A DNA stretch of 64,000 nucleotides from Neoluteolibacter marinus (GTDB lineage: Bacteria; Verrucomicrobiota; Verrucomicrobiia; Verrucomicrobiales; Akkermansiaceae). Position numbers and translations under genes: made by a program. This document shows, piece after piece, positions 16,601 to 24,281 of this stretch. Below the pieces are notes generated by a model. That model saw only the letters and a program-made list of their open reading frames with translations, was not told the origin of the DNA and made no database searches. Position 1 is the first letter of the stretch; each line of letters opens with the position of its first letter. The stretch is from contig NZ_JACZFQ010000045.1 of assembly GCF_014904755.1 (NCBI RefSeq), forward strand, positions 1 through 64,000. The letters run 5' to 3'.

Positions 16601-19347
16601 AGCGAGCCGTCGGGCAGCTCGAGGGCGTCGGAAACGGTCGAGCTTGGCGCGAGGTTGAAGGTGGGATCGACCGTGCCGTCGGGCAGGGTGCGGATGAGGC
16701 GGCCGATGCTGAGCGTGCTGCCGGAGGTCGGCACGGAGGTGAAGGCTCCGAAGATCAGGTAGGTGCCGTCGGGCCGCTGGCGGATGCCGCTGAACTGGTT
16801 GCTCGAGACCGTGAGGTCGAGCGCGACGCGGTCGAGCGGATTGGGCCGCGCGCCGAGTTCGACCGGCCCGGAGGTCACGGTGCCGGCGCTGTTGGTGGCT
16901 TCGACCGAGTAGTAGCCGAAGTCCGCCAGCGTGACGGGCGCGAAGCTGAGCGTGGCACCGCTTTCACCGGGAACGAGGACGCCGTCCTTGAACCACTGGT
17001 AGGTCACCGCGGTCTGCGACTGCACGCCCACCGTGAAGCCGGCGTTCCAGCCGGTCACCGCGCGGATCGAGGCGAGCGGCGTGGTGATCGCCGGTCCGGA
17101 GTCGTCATCGAGCAGGGTGATGGCGACGGACGATGGGGTCCCCGAAATCGCGTCGAGCGAGAAGTTCCCGAGCACCGCCTGGAAGCTTTCCGGCGACTCG
17201 ACGGCGGTATCGTTGACCAGCGGGATCGAGACGGTCTTGTCGGCGGTGTCGCCATGGGCCCAGGAAACGGTGGTGATACTAGAGGTGTAGTCGGCCGGGC
17301 TGTTGGCGGTGCCGTCGACCAGGCTCACGTCGACGGAAACCGCGCCGACGTCCGAGCCGCTGCGGCGCAGCGTGAGCGTGAGCGTGCCATCGCTTTCCAC
17401 CGCGGTGGCGGTGGGGCTGGTGAATGCCAGGACAGCCGGGTTTTTCACCGTGACCGGGGCGACGGCGGAGGTGGTGGTGCCGTTCGGATTGGTGACCTGG
17501 ACGGTGTAGTCGCCGTTGTGGAGGGCGGGGTCCGCGGACGCCACGAAAAGCAGCGGCGAGGTCGCGCCGGCGACGGGCGTGCCGTTGCGGAACCACTGGT
17601 AGGTCACCGGCGTGGCACCGGGCAGGACGCCGACGGCGAGAACGAAGGAGTTGGTCGGCGGGACGAAGAGCGCCAGCGGCTGGAGGATGATCTGTGGCGG
17701 GGAATTCGAATCGAGGATCGTCAGGTAAGCGCTGGTCAGCGTGCCGGCGCCGGCCCCGGTGATGTTGGTGAGCGAAAGATTGGCGACCTCGGGATCCTCG
17801 ACCAGGGCATCGGCGGTGACCGGGACTTCCACGATTTTCGTCCCGCCGACGCCGGCGGGGAAGGTCACCGTGACGGTGGTCGGGGTGAAGTCGGCGTTGG
17901 TGGTGGTGAAATTCGAGGTCGAGAAGGTGGCGGTCGCGACGCCGGTGCTCCCGCCGGTGCGGGTGATGGAAATGCGGGCGACGCCGGATTGCTCGGTCGC
18001 CGAGTAGGCGTGGGCGGCGAACTGGAGGGTCCCGGGGGCGTTCGGGACGGTGTCACCTTCGAAGGCGACCAGCTTCTTGGTGCTCACGCCATTGACCGTG
18101 TCGAAGAACGAGCCGGCGTAAATTTTCCCGGAGGCGGCGGTGGTGAAGGTGCCGAAGTAGCCGAGTCCCGCGCCCTGAGGCCCGGCGACGAAGGACGAAT
18201 CGGCGCTGAAGGTCGGATCAAGGGAGCCGTCGTTGTTCAGGCGGAGCAGGCGGTCCTGGCTGCCGGCGTTATTGGTGGCGATGAGGAACTTCCCGTTGGG
18301 ATCGCGCTGGAGCGGGCGGGAGGTGATGCGGCCGAGCGAGGCATCGAGCGCGAACGACGCGTCGGGCGAGCCGTCCGCGTGGAACCGCGCCATGAAGCTC
18401 TGGGTCTGGTAAATGTCGCGGTAGGCGAGCAGGGTGACGCTGCCGGAAGGCTCGACGACGCATCCGGAGTAGCTGGCGACCGTGCCATTGACGGTGGGGT
18501 TGAAGGAGGTGTCGCGGGTGCCGTCGGGGAACAGGCGGGCGAACACGGGGAGGGTGGTCCGCGGATAGCTGGTGCCCCAATCGAACTCGCCGACCACATA
18601 GAGGTTGCCGGACGCGTCGAGCGCGGCCTGGCGGAAGAAACCGGAAAGGTTCGGAACCCCGGCCGGTACGGCGAAGTCGGCGGGGTTGATGGCGAAGCCG
18701 GTGTCGAGGGTGCCGTCGACGTTGAAGCGGGCGATGCCGTGGCGGGTGACCGCGGGCAGCCCGGCTCCGTCGCGGATCCCGCTGAAGCCACCGCAGGCGA
18801 TCACCTTGTCGTCGGGCTGGACGGTGACGTCCTCGATGAAATTGAAGCCGCCGCCCGCGGTGGTGCCGGCGGTGACGAAGGTGGTATCGAGGGTGCCGTC
18901 GGGATTGAGACGGACGATCGAGTTCGATGCCAGCGAGTTCGTCCCGTCGCGCATCCCCTGCAGGACCCCGGCGACGATGATTCTACCGGTCGAGTCCAGC
19001 CCGAGCGCGTGGATCTCGGGCCAGCCGGCACCGTCGTAGTAAATGCCAAGGCCGGAGCCGTTCGGGTCGTTGTCGGCGGAGAAGGTGGTATCAAGCGAGC
19101 CGTCCGGATTGAAGCGGATCAGCGAAGTATTGAACGATGATCCTCCGGCGGTGCCGGGCATTTCATTGGAGCCGAAGATCACCTTGCCGTCGGACTGGAC
19201 GATGACCGAGGCGACGCCGCCGTACTGGGTGGCGTCGAAGGCCTGGCCGGCGGAGGCGGCGAAGGCGGTGTCGACCGTGTCGGGCGCGGCGTGGAGGGTG
19301 GAAAGGAGGAGGGAAGCGGCGAGGAGTGAACGACTCGTCAGGTGCAT
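10633..19347 (-). CDS. Giant secreted delta-60 repeat / Calx-beta / Ig-like protein (2904 aa)
   Basis: A signal peptide spans residues 1-20 (SLLAASLLLSTLHA). Five blocks of delta-60 repeats (pattern RLNPDGTLDTTF and VQPDGKVIFGG), probably beta-propeller-like, alternate with paired Ig-like domains carrying YQWxKNGxxLxG. Block 1 covers about 30-430. Calx-beta domains lie at about 440-547 and 637-748, interleaved with Ig-like domains at about 550-635 and 752-832. Four further propeller blocks follow, with Ig pairs between them. The C-terminus has DDDADLDGFANLVEFLFGTDP, a Ca-binding-like module also seen in the protein at 37.2-39.7 kb, and no PEP-CTERM. The start at 19347 is set by the signal peptide. 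An extracellular adhesin or matrix role is likely. Confidence 0.9.
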   Translation of the reverse strand: MHLTSRSLLAASLLLSTLHAAPDTVDTAFAASAGQAFDATQYGGVASVIVQSDGKVIFGSNEMPGTAGGSSFNTSLIRFNPDGSLDTTFSADNDPNGSGLGIYYDGAGWPEIHALGLDSTGRIIVAGVLQGMRDGTNSLASNSIVRLNPDGTLDTTFVTAGTTAGGGFNFIEDVTVQPDDKVIACGGFSGIRDGAGLPAVTRHGIARFNVDGTLDTGFAINPADFAVPAGVPNLSGFFRQAALDASGNLYVVGEFDWGTSYPRTTLPVFARLFPDGTRDTSFNPTVNGTVASYSGCVVEPSGSVTLLAYRDIYQTQSFMARFHADGSPDASFALDASLGRITSRPLQRDPNGKFLIATNNAGSQDRLLRLNNDGSLDPTFSADSSFVAGPQGAGLGYFGTFTTAASGKIYAGSFFDTVNGVSTKKLVAFEGDTVPNAPGTLQFAAHAYSATEQSGVARISITRTGGSTGVATATFSTSNFTTTNADFTPTTVTVTFPAGVGGTKIVEVPVTADALVEDPEVANLSLTNITGAGAGTLTSAYLTILDSNSPPQIILQPLALFVPPTNSFVLAVGVLPGATPVTYQWFRNGTPVAGATSPLLFVASADPALHNGDYTVQVTNPNGTTTSAVAPVTVKNPAVLAFTSPTATAVESDGTLTLTLRRSGSDVGAVSVDVSLVDGTANSPADYTSSITTVSWAHGDTADKTVSIPLVNDTAVESPESFQAVLGNFSLDAISGTPSSVAITLLDDDSGPAITTPLASIRAVTGWNAGFTVGVQSQTAVTYQWFKDGVLVPGESGATLSFAPVTLADFGYYSVEATNSAGTVTSGPVELGARPNPLDRVALDLTVSSNQFSGIRQRPDGTYLIFGAFTSVPTSGSTLSIGRLIRTLPDGTVDPTFNLAPSSTVSDALELPDGSLILAGGFTQLGVVPVPGPLTRVLADGNIDSDFAANLPSGIGNLRDLDLGPDGKIYLTHANGIDRLNFDGTFDAAFRANVIAPFEPFATYNKLEFGPGGELYLAGRVQLPGLGYRNLVKLNPDGSLDPTWKFTYGNSTFSNIGIQPDGKLIVPGSSSSQLIRLLPDGGTDASFTPISSVYNQTFGVAADGSIYTAFSSSSNTRLRRYLPNGTLDATFNGGSEVAANNTISSIAPLPDGSISIHGSFTTLNGVAASRPYLITAQKQGITITSQPLTQIADPGADVILQVVATSVTPLAYQWMKNGTPLAGKTLPSLQLDDVTAADTAGYSVEITAGSLSATSQVATLTVRDLPVVLVTPADRTLLLGSPLELAVNWVGLEPATFEWFRNGTPVPGQNTATLSIASPVAGDSGLYTLRITNSLGQITSQPVVVNLVPDPAALAAGYIPATGGSPQVQHIVPEPGGAYVFHEFSSITHPSGSYNAVLERISANGNIREPHTSAPNTNLQVVARHAATGDLYLGGYQLYVDGSGPYRVARTAADGTLDATYTANATAALDAINLRPYAIAFDADGRALVGGLNGLLVRLNTDGTLHLNFGTVVNSLSTLRQIRVLPGGNILVLGQNGMARLLPAGTLDPTFVFAALPGSSSYEYFELDPADHILLPRPDFADQPVFRLSPDGALLQTLNFPYATYNLVSRILVAPDGSILVAHNNGKRLFRLKPDGSPDPLFDIGVSGFNATISTLASAEDGSLWVGGSFTTLNGVNARGVVRLAGEPLDVIFSAQPAPKTVDAGQTSTFTVSASASGGASLSYLWRKNGIPLADGGDISGATTASLAIANSEDADEGSYDVIVTNLATGRPYLSNAAGLTVLREPELLALSPAQSLEVGGVLNLSVSARGAGSLGYQWLRNGTPIFGANAATFSISPVQESDSATYSVEISNAYGILTTVDIPVTVTLPAGGVRFTSPQLTFGSNVAAILPLPDGRTLVGGYFTNVIANSTNYNISELALLDAAGNLVTSFDLNPSSSVDALALMPDGGVLVGGNFTFIGGVSRARLARLKPDLTVDPDWNPGTGANSRVTAITAAPSGYYLGGLFTAYQGNTALGNVCRILPDGSPDPSFTPPALGAVYALQADGEGVLVGGTMSVANPVSATTQVGIVRLNSNGSHDTGFVSTMPFGTTVYSIAALPDGKWLAGGTSGRLQRFLADGSTDSSWNASANQTIRSIVVQRDGRIVIGGNFTTLASVSTNRIGRLMPNGSFDASFAQGAGADGEILTLAQDALGALHIGGNFNNYRSLQRGRYARLNGTPVSLGIAIQPVAQVVNPGATAQFSVVATATDTIGYQWRKNGVALANGGDISGANSATLTVADAGDADEASYDVVLTHYGDATTLTSAAAGLVVLGAPEILTAPSAVTTETGLAATFRVVARGVETLGYQWYRGGAPLTDGPGISGATTNELVLSDLAVADSGSIAVRVTNPLGFIDSTPVALLVEKLPAARDRSIVLPVSVNTTINDVIPFADGSYLIGGSFTSVSHTTGSASRRYLAKFNADGSLDANVPQVNGSGTVEILALAPDGKVYVGGSFTSLSTTGGTVTRNRIARLNSDLSLDTGFAAPGTGPNSTVKCILPLADGKVLIGGQFSTVDSAAGTAYVAMLNSNGSIDTGFTSLASTTVNDIAPAGDGTFWLSHANSYGGQQRIVRVTATGAIAAGFSYTSNLSSDRVSPQPDGTVLSLASYAIQKIETSGAIVSGWGGPGTYLGVSSPSAISTLGNGRIYLGGNFTSIYSGVTSFTRNRIAAFEADGTMIESFDPGDGFNGAPTRIRTDAAGRVWIVGNFTTFRGEDVPRIAVLNGLGTGSADPFETFVASLPANLRGEDDDADLDGFANLVEFLFGTDPGSENSTPAPLATGSVETGASLSLDPAKTYRVIEIETPKDTLGTTVDLEASQDLTFSGDASATEIGPRIDYGLTETRRYYLLPAIEDAPAMFWRMKVTR

Positions 19348-19492
19348 GGGGGTGCGCTGTGTTAGAAGAGGGGGTTGTCTTTGGAAACTGGCCCGAGAAA
19401 TGTCGAGCCTTGAATGAGTTACGTGCATCTTGCATGTCGGGAGACGCTGCTTGTCAGGAACCCGAGACGGTGGAGGATCGGGCACGAAAGGA

Positions 19493-20200
19493 ATGAAAGG
19501 AACCATCTGGTGCTTGCACGGGGCGGTCGGCCAGGCGGCCGATTGGCGGGGCTTCGGAATCCCGGGTTGGAGCGTGAAGCGGGTCGACCTGTGGCGCTTT
19601 CTCGACTGCTGCCCGATGAGCCTGCCGGAGTTCGGCCGGGCGCTGAACCGCGAGGCCGTGGCGGTGCCGGGGCGCAAAGTGCTGCTCGGCTACTCGATGG
19701 GCGGCCGTCTTGCCCTGCACGCGCTGCTCGAAGGCGGCCCGTGGGACGCGGCGGTGCTGGTGGCGCCGCATCCGGGGCTGGAGGCGGAGTCCGAGCGGGC
19801 GACCCGCCGCGCGGCGGACGCGGAGTGGGCGAGCAAGGCCTTGTCGGGCGATTGGAGCGAATTTCTCGCCGCATGGAATGCCCAGCCGGTGCTGGCGGAT
19901 TCAGGGATGTTGCCGCCGCTTTCCGCCCAGCGAAGGCAGGCGGTGGCGCGGAGTTTCATCGACTGGTCGCTCGGCGCGCAGGAACCGCTGGGGCAGCGGC
20001 TGGGGGAAATCGGCTGCCCGGTGCTGTGGTGCGCCGGCGAGCGCGACGTGAAATTCAGGGAGCTTGGCGAGCGGGCGGTGGAGCGTTTGTCGGCTGGCGA
20101 ACTGTGGATCGCTCCGGAATCGGGCCATCGGGTGCCGTGGGACGCGCCGGAAGCATTTCAGTCGAAGGCCGGGGAATTTCTTGAGCGGGTGCTTTCCTGA
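19493..20200 (+). CDS. menH: MenH-type alpha/beta hydrolase (SHCHC synthase)
   Basis: A 235-residue alpha/beta hydrolase with nucleophile GYSMGG, acid GERDVKF and histidine ESGHRVPWD. Its place immediately before menB argues that it is MenH, which eliminates pyruvate from SEPHCHC to give SHCHC. ATG 19493 has AAAGGA upstream. It opens the men run and is divergent from the giant surface protein gene (145-bp shared upstream region). A generic hydrolase in a men operon is the alternative. Confidence 0.8.
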   Translation: MKGTIWCLHGAVGQAADWRGFGIPGWSVKRVDLWRFLDCCPMSLPEFGRALNREAVAVPGRKVLLGYSMGGRLALHALLEGGPWDAAVLVAPHPGLEAESERATRRAADAEWASKALSGDWSEFLAAWNAQPVLADSGMLPPLSAQRRQAVARSFIDWSLGAQEPLGQRLGEIGCPVLWCAGERDVKFRELGERAVERLSAGELWIAPESGHRVPWDAPEAFQSKAGEFLERVLS

Positions 20201-20218
20201 GCCAAGACTCCCGCCGCC

Positions 20219-21034
20219 ATGTGGAGCCCAGTTTGTGAATTCGAGGACATCCGGTACGAGACGACGGATGAAGGCCAGATCGCCAAGATCACGATCAACC
20301 GTCCGGAGGTGCGCAATGCCTTCCGGCCGCAGACGGTGAAGGAATTGCTGGCGGCCTTTGAAATGGCCCATGAGGACCCGCAGGTCGGCGTTGTCATTCT
20401 GACCGGCGAGGGGCCGGATGCGTTTTGCTCCGGTGGCGACCAGAAGGTGCGCGGCCATGCCGGCTACATCGGCGGCGACGGGGTGCCGCGGCTCAACGTG
20501 CTCGATTTGCAGAAGAAGATCCGGGGCATGCCCAAGCCGGTGGTGGCGATGGTCGCGGGCTACGCGATCGGCGGCGGGCACGTGCTGCACGTGGTCTGCG
20601 ACCTGACGATCGCGGCCGACAACGCGCGCTTCGGCCAGACCGGTCCGAAGGTCGGGTCCTTCGACGGCGGTCTCGGGTCGAGTTATCTCGCACGGATCGT
20701 CGGCCAGAAGAAGGCCCGCGAGATCTGGTATCTGTGCCGCCAGTACGACGCGCAACAAGCCCTCGAGATGGGTTTGGTCAACACCGTGGTGCCACTTGCC
20801 GAACTGGAGGCGGAAACCCTGAAGTGGTGCCGCGAGATGCTGGTCCACTCGCCGCTCGCCCTGCGCTGCCTCAAGTCGGCGCTCAATGCCGACTGCGACG
20901 GCCAGATGGGTCTCCTCGACCTGGCCGGCAATGCAACCTTGCTTTACTACATGAGCGAAGAAGCAAAGGAGGGCAAACAGGCCTTCATCGAGAAGCGGAA
21001 ACCCGACTTTTCCAAGTTCCCCCGCGTTCCTTGA
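20219..21034 (+). CDS. menB: MenB, 1,4-dihydroxy-2-naphthoyl-CoA synthase
   Basis: A 271-residue crotonase-fold enzyme cyclising OSB-CoA to DHNA-CoA. Signature pieces are [22 protein letters not shown] and [20 protein letters not shown], followed by [14 protein letters not shown], the MenB-specific segment. Length and ends match the family. The gene starts 18 bp after menH, so they are probably translated from one message. Confidence 0.95.
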   Translation: MWSPVCEFEDIRYETTDEGQIAKITINRPEVRNAFRPQTVKELLAAFEMAHEDPQVGVVILTGEGPDAFCSGGDQKVRGHAGYIGGDGVPRLNVLDLQKKIRGMPKPVVAMVAGYAIGGGHVLHVVCDLTIAADNARFGQTGPKVGSFDGGLGSSYLARIVGQKKAREIWYLCRQYDAQQALEMGLVNTVVPLAELEAETLKWCREMLVHSPLALRCLKSALNADCDGQMGLLDLAGNATLLYYMSEEAKEGKQAFIEKRKPDFSKFPRVP

Positions 21035-21117
21035 TGGGGGCGTCTGACAGGTGGAATGGGGGCGTTCGTGTGTCCGGTTTGTTGCTTGCACGAAACCCTG
21101 CTGTCTGTTAGGCGAGC

Positions 21118-21141
21118 GGTTGCCTCTATCCGGGGGCAACC
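21118..21141 (+). promoter_or_regulatory. Hairpin over the ribosome-binding site of the barrel-protein gene
   Basis: GGTTGCC (21118-21124) pairs with GGCAACC (21135-21141) and ends three bases before the ATG at 21145. The G-rich Shine-Dalgarno-like run GGGGG (21132-21136) lies in the loop and 3' arm. The structure could limit translation initiation of this abundant-type outer-membrane protein; no experimental support is visible. Confidence 0.4.
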
Positions 21142-21144
21142 GAT

Positions 21145-22308
21145 ATGAACCTAAGTAAAACCAAGAAACGCCAGTTGTGGGTTGCTCTCGCGACCTTATC
21201 CGCCATTCCCGCCGCCCAAGCGGGCAAGGGCCAGGAATTTGATGTGATCATTGATTCCGGCTTGTCGGTGAATGCCGGGATCGGTTCCGCGGCGCTTTCC
21301 ACGGCCCGCGCAACGACCCGCGATGTCGGCGACCGCTTGTTCCGCATGCGGGCCGGCCTGCGGCCGATGACCACCACCGAGGAAACGGTGGTGGACGGGG
21401 CGACCGACTCGAAGGGTGGCATGTCCAAGACCCCCATCACCCGCACGGTCACCAGCATGCGCTGCTGGGAAATCTATGGCTCCCTTTTCTACTACACCGA
21501 AAACCAGGACCGGCAGGTGCTGGTGGTGAACCAAAATGTCCCCGGCGCCCTCCGTGGCACCCGCGTGCTGGGGAATCCTGGCACGGACGTGGATATCTTC
21601 GGCGGCAACGTCGGGATTGAGCGCCACTTCAACGAGAACTGGAGCGCCGGCTTCGCGGTGGGCGGTGCCAGCACCGACGTCGATATGAGCTTCTTCGGCA
21701 GCAGCGACATCGATTCCCTCACGCTCACGCCCTACATCTCGTTCTACGAGGCGGACATGCTGGGATCGGCCGATTTCTGGGCCGACCTGATGTATTCGCA
21801 CGGCTTCCATGACTTCGACCTGCGCCGCGCGAGCTTCGGCGGCTTCGCGTCGGCTTCGCCCGAGGCGGATACGGATCAGGTGGAATTCACCACCGGCCTG
21901 AACTTCCAGTCCGGCAGCGTGACCCATGGACCGTTCGCCGGCCTGCGCTGGATCGATGGCTCCATCGACGCCTACACCGAAGTCGGCCCGGGTGCCGGGT
22001 TCTTCCCCGAGCAGGACATCGAGTCGCTGGCCAGCATCCTCGGCTACCAGCTGTCGTTCCCGATCCAGCTCACGGGCGGCACGCTCGTCCCGCAGGTTCG
22101 CGCTGCCTGGGAGCATGAGTTCGAGGACGACGGCAACGTCTTGTTCGGCTTCCCGCTGGGTGAGCCCGACGAGGACGTGGCGGTGCTCGGCACCGGCATT
22201 GGCTTCTACTGCAACAGCGGTTGGAACGCGGTGCTCGACTACGAGGCCCGTCTCAGCAGCCACGTCGAGGGCCACTATGTCGGCCTGAAGGTGGGCAAGG
22301 AGTTCTGA
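21145..22308 (+). CDS. Outer-membrane autotransporter-type beta-barrel protein
   Basis: A 387-residue protein with a signal peptide (LWVALATLSAIPAAQA, cleaved near residue 26). Alternating amphipathic strands follow (GGNVGIERHFNENWSAGFAVGG, VEFTTGLNFQSGSVTHGPFAGLRW), and the C-terminal strand VGLKVGKEF ends in Phe, as expected for BAM-inserted barrels. No passenger domain is evident, so it is probably a porin-like or structural barrel rather than a true autotransporter. It sits between menB and menA, but has its own leader (110 bp) and a terminator 24 bp downstream, so it is probably an independent unit inside the men region. Confidence 0.75.
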   Translation: MNLSKTKKRQLWVALATLSAIPAAQAGKGQEFDVIIDSGLSVNAGIGSAALSTARATTRDVGDRLFRMRAGLRPMTTTEETVVDGATDSKGGMSKTPITRTVTSMRCWEIYGSLFYYTENQDRQVLVVNQNVPGALRGTRVLGNPGTDVDIFGGNVGIERHFNENWSAGFAVGGASTDVDMSFFGSSDIDSLTLTPYISFYEADMLGSADFWADLMYSHGFHDFDLRRASFGGFASASPEADTDQVEFTTGLNFQSGSVTHGPFAGLRWIDGSIDAYTEVGPGAGFFPEQDIESLASILGYQLSFPIQLTGGTLVPQVRAAWEHEFEDDGNVLFGFPLGEPDEDVAVLGTGIGFYCNSGWNAVLDYEARLSSHVEGHYVGLKVGKEF

Positions 22309-22332
22309 TTCAAGGTATTCGGATTCGATTCG

Positions 22333-22362
22333 CCCGTCCCGGTGACCCCGGGACGGGTTTTT
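22333..22362 (+). terminator. Rho-independent terminator after the barrel-protein gene
   Basis: A 10-bp perfect stem (CCCGTCCCGG at 22333-22342 with 22348-22357) and a 5-nt loop, followed by TTTTT. It separates the barrel gene from menA, which starts 41 bp later. Confidence 0.85.
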
Positions 22363-22403
22363 GTTTGCTTGGCAGGCCGGGGATAGGCGGGCTTGTTCCG
22401 GGC

Positions 22404-23279
22404 GTGATCGCTCCGCTGTTGCTCGCTACCCGGCCGAAGACGCTGCCCGCTGCCATTGTCCCGGTCTGGGCGGGCTGCGTGCTGGCATGGAAGTTGACCG
22501 GGACCTTCGATCTCCTGCTCGCCGTGTGCACCCTCGCGGGGGCGGTTTTCATCCAGATCGCGACAAACTTGTTCAACGACGCCATCGACGCGGCGAAGGG
22601 TGCGGACACCGAACGGCGGACCGGGCCGCAGCGAGTCACCGCGAGCGGCTTGGTGTCGCGCCGGGCGGTGATGGTCGCGGGCGGGGTGTTCCTGTTGCTG
22701 GCGTTCGCGTGCGGCGTGGTGCTCTACCAAGCGGCGGGCTGGCCGATCCTGGCGATCGGCGTGCCGTCGCTCTACCTGGCCTACGGCTACACCGGCGGAC
22801 CGTTCCCGCTGGCCTACCGGGGCATGGGCGAACTGTTCGTGGTGCTGTTTTTCGGGCTGGTCGCGGTGGCGGGCACGGTGTTCGTGCAGACCCTGGAGTG
22901 GCGGCCGGAAGCGTTCCTGCTGGGAGGGCAGATCGGGCTGCTGTCGGCGGTCTTGATCTCGATCAACAACCTGCGCGACCGCGAGGAGGACGCGACGACC
23001 GGCAAGCGCACCCTGGCGGTGCGGCTGGGGCCGAAGCCGGCGCGGATCGTGATCTGGCTGGAAATCAAGCTGGCGGTGTTTCTCGGGCTGGTCTGGTTCG
23101 CGTTCGGGCTGCCGTGGCTGGTGCTGGCGACGCTGCCCTTGTGGACGTTGGGCCTGAGGATCCTGTGGGGGGCTTTCACGATGCCGGAGGGCAAGGGGAT
23201 GAATCGCCTGCTCGCCATGGCCGCCCTGCAGCTGGTGGCCTTTGCCGGGATGTTCCATCTGCTTGCGGCGAAGCTCTGA
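22404..23279 (+). CDS. menA: MenA, DHNA polyprenyltransferase
   Basis: A 291-residue UbiA-superfamily membrane prenyltransferase that attaches the polyprenyl tail to 1,4-dihydroxy-2-naphthoate. The two Asp-rich motifs are visible: NLFNDAID (first) and NNLRDREED (second). TRPKTLPAAIVPVWAG at the N-terminus is typical of MenA. GTG 22404 is chosen because the conserved sequence begins two residues later and the in-frame upstream part overlaps the barrel gene. It runs on to menC and menE. Confidence 0.92.
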   Translation: MIAPLLLATRPKTLPAAIVPVWAGCVLAWKLTGTFDLLLAVCTLAGAVFIQIATNLFNDAIDAAKGADTERRTGPQRVTASGLVSRRAVMVAGGVFLLLAFACGVVLYQAAGWPILAIGVPSLYLAYGYTGGPFPLAYRGMGELFVVLFFGLVAVAGTVFVQTLEWRPEAFLLGGQIGLLSAVLISINNLRDREEDATTGKRTLAVRLGPKPARIVIWLEIKLAVFLGLVWFAFGLPWLVLATLPLWTLGLRILWGAFTMPEGKGMNRLLAMAALQLVAFAGMFHLLAAKL

Positions 23280-23318
23280 GGTTGGATTTTTCGCCAAAGC
23301 CATGCAACGACTCCGGCC

Positions 23319-24281
23319 GTGAGCAATCTGATCTGGTACTGGCACTATCGGCTGAAAAGCCGGCGACAGCTGAACGCGCGGACCGCGCGGCGCGAGTTCG
23401 AGGGCTTGCTCTTGCGCGATGCCGAGGGCGGTCACGCCTGCATTCATCCTTGGCCCGAACTCGGCGACCCTACTTTGCAAAAGTGTCTCGCCGACCTTGC
23501 CGGGGCCCGGCGATGGCCGATCGTCCGGCGCGCGCTGCGGTGCCTGGAAATGGATGGCGCCGCGCGTTCGGTGGAGGACTCGTTGTTCGACGAACTCGAG
23601 GTCCCGGAGAGCCATGCCACCCTGGCCGGGTGCGATGAGAACGAAGTCGCGACGGCGGTGGCGGCCGGATTCAAGGTGGCAAAGCTGAAGTGCGGCGCAT
23701 CGCCGTCGGCCGAGCTGGCCTTCCTCGAGCGGATGGCTGCCACGCATCCCGGTCTGAGGTGGCGATTGGATTTCAATGAAACCGGTGATGCCGGCGATCT
23801 GGCGGATCGCATCGGCGGATTGCCGGCCGAAGTCCGGGGAAAGATCGACTTCCTCGAGGACCCCTGCGCCTTTTCCGAGGCGAAGTGGAACGGGCTGCAC
23901 CGGGCGACCCGCCTGAAGCTGGCGGTCGACCGGGAAGCCGGGCCGCACCGCGAGGCGGCACAGGTGACGGTGATCAAGCCCGCCGTCGACGAGCCCTGGC
24001 TGCTCGCTGAAGCCGCGGCGGGCCGCGGCCAGCAGGTAGTGGTGACCGGCTACATGGACCACCCGTTCGGGCAAGCATTCGCGGCGTGGGAGGCGGGGCG
24101 CCTCGCCTTGCAGTTCCCCGGCCTGGTCGGGGTGTGCGGGCTGCAGACGCACCACCTGTTCGAGCCGGATGCCTTCACCGAAGCCTTGGGGCCTTGGACC
24201 CCGGAGTTCCATGCCCCGGCGGGCAAGGGGCTCGGATTCGACGATCTGCTCAAGGAGCTGCCATGGAAACGCGTGCCCTGA
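23319..24281 (+). CDS. menC: MenC, o-succinylbenzoate synthase
   Basis: A 320-residue enolase-superfamily enzyme dehydrating SHCHC to o-succinylbenzoate. Catalytic pieces in order: KLKCG (Lys pair), RLDFNE (first metal ligand), FLEDP (second) and LAVDRE (third), then VIKPA. It starts at GTG 23319, 39 bp after menA, and overlaps menE by 19 bp, so menA-menC-menE look like one transcription unit with coupled translation. Confidence 0.9.
   Translation: MSNLIWYWHYRLKSRRQLNARTARREFEGLLLRDAEGGHACIHPWPELGDPTLQKCLADLAGARRWPIVRRALRCLEMDGAARSVEDSLFDELEVPESHATLAGCDENEVATAVAAGFKVAKLKCGASPSAELAFLERMAATHPGLRWRLDFNETGDAGDLADRIGGLPAEVRGKIDFLEDPCAFSEAKWNGLHRATRLKLAVDREAGPHREAAQVTVIKPAVDEPWLLAEAAAGRGQQVVVTGYMDHPFGQAFAAWEAGRLALQFPGLVGVCGLQTHHLFEPDAFTEALGPWTPEFHAPAGKGLGFDDLLKELPWKRVP

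Noticed and set aside
10777-19140. Two very long plus-strand frames (about 1340 and 1440 codons) opposite the giant surface protein
   Set aside because: They are Gly/Ala/Asp/Glu/Val/Arg-rich without domains and mirror the repeat pattern of the true minus-strand gene; GC-biased third positions remove antisense stops.
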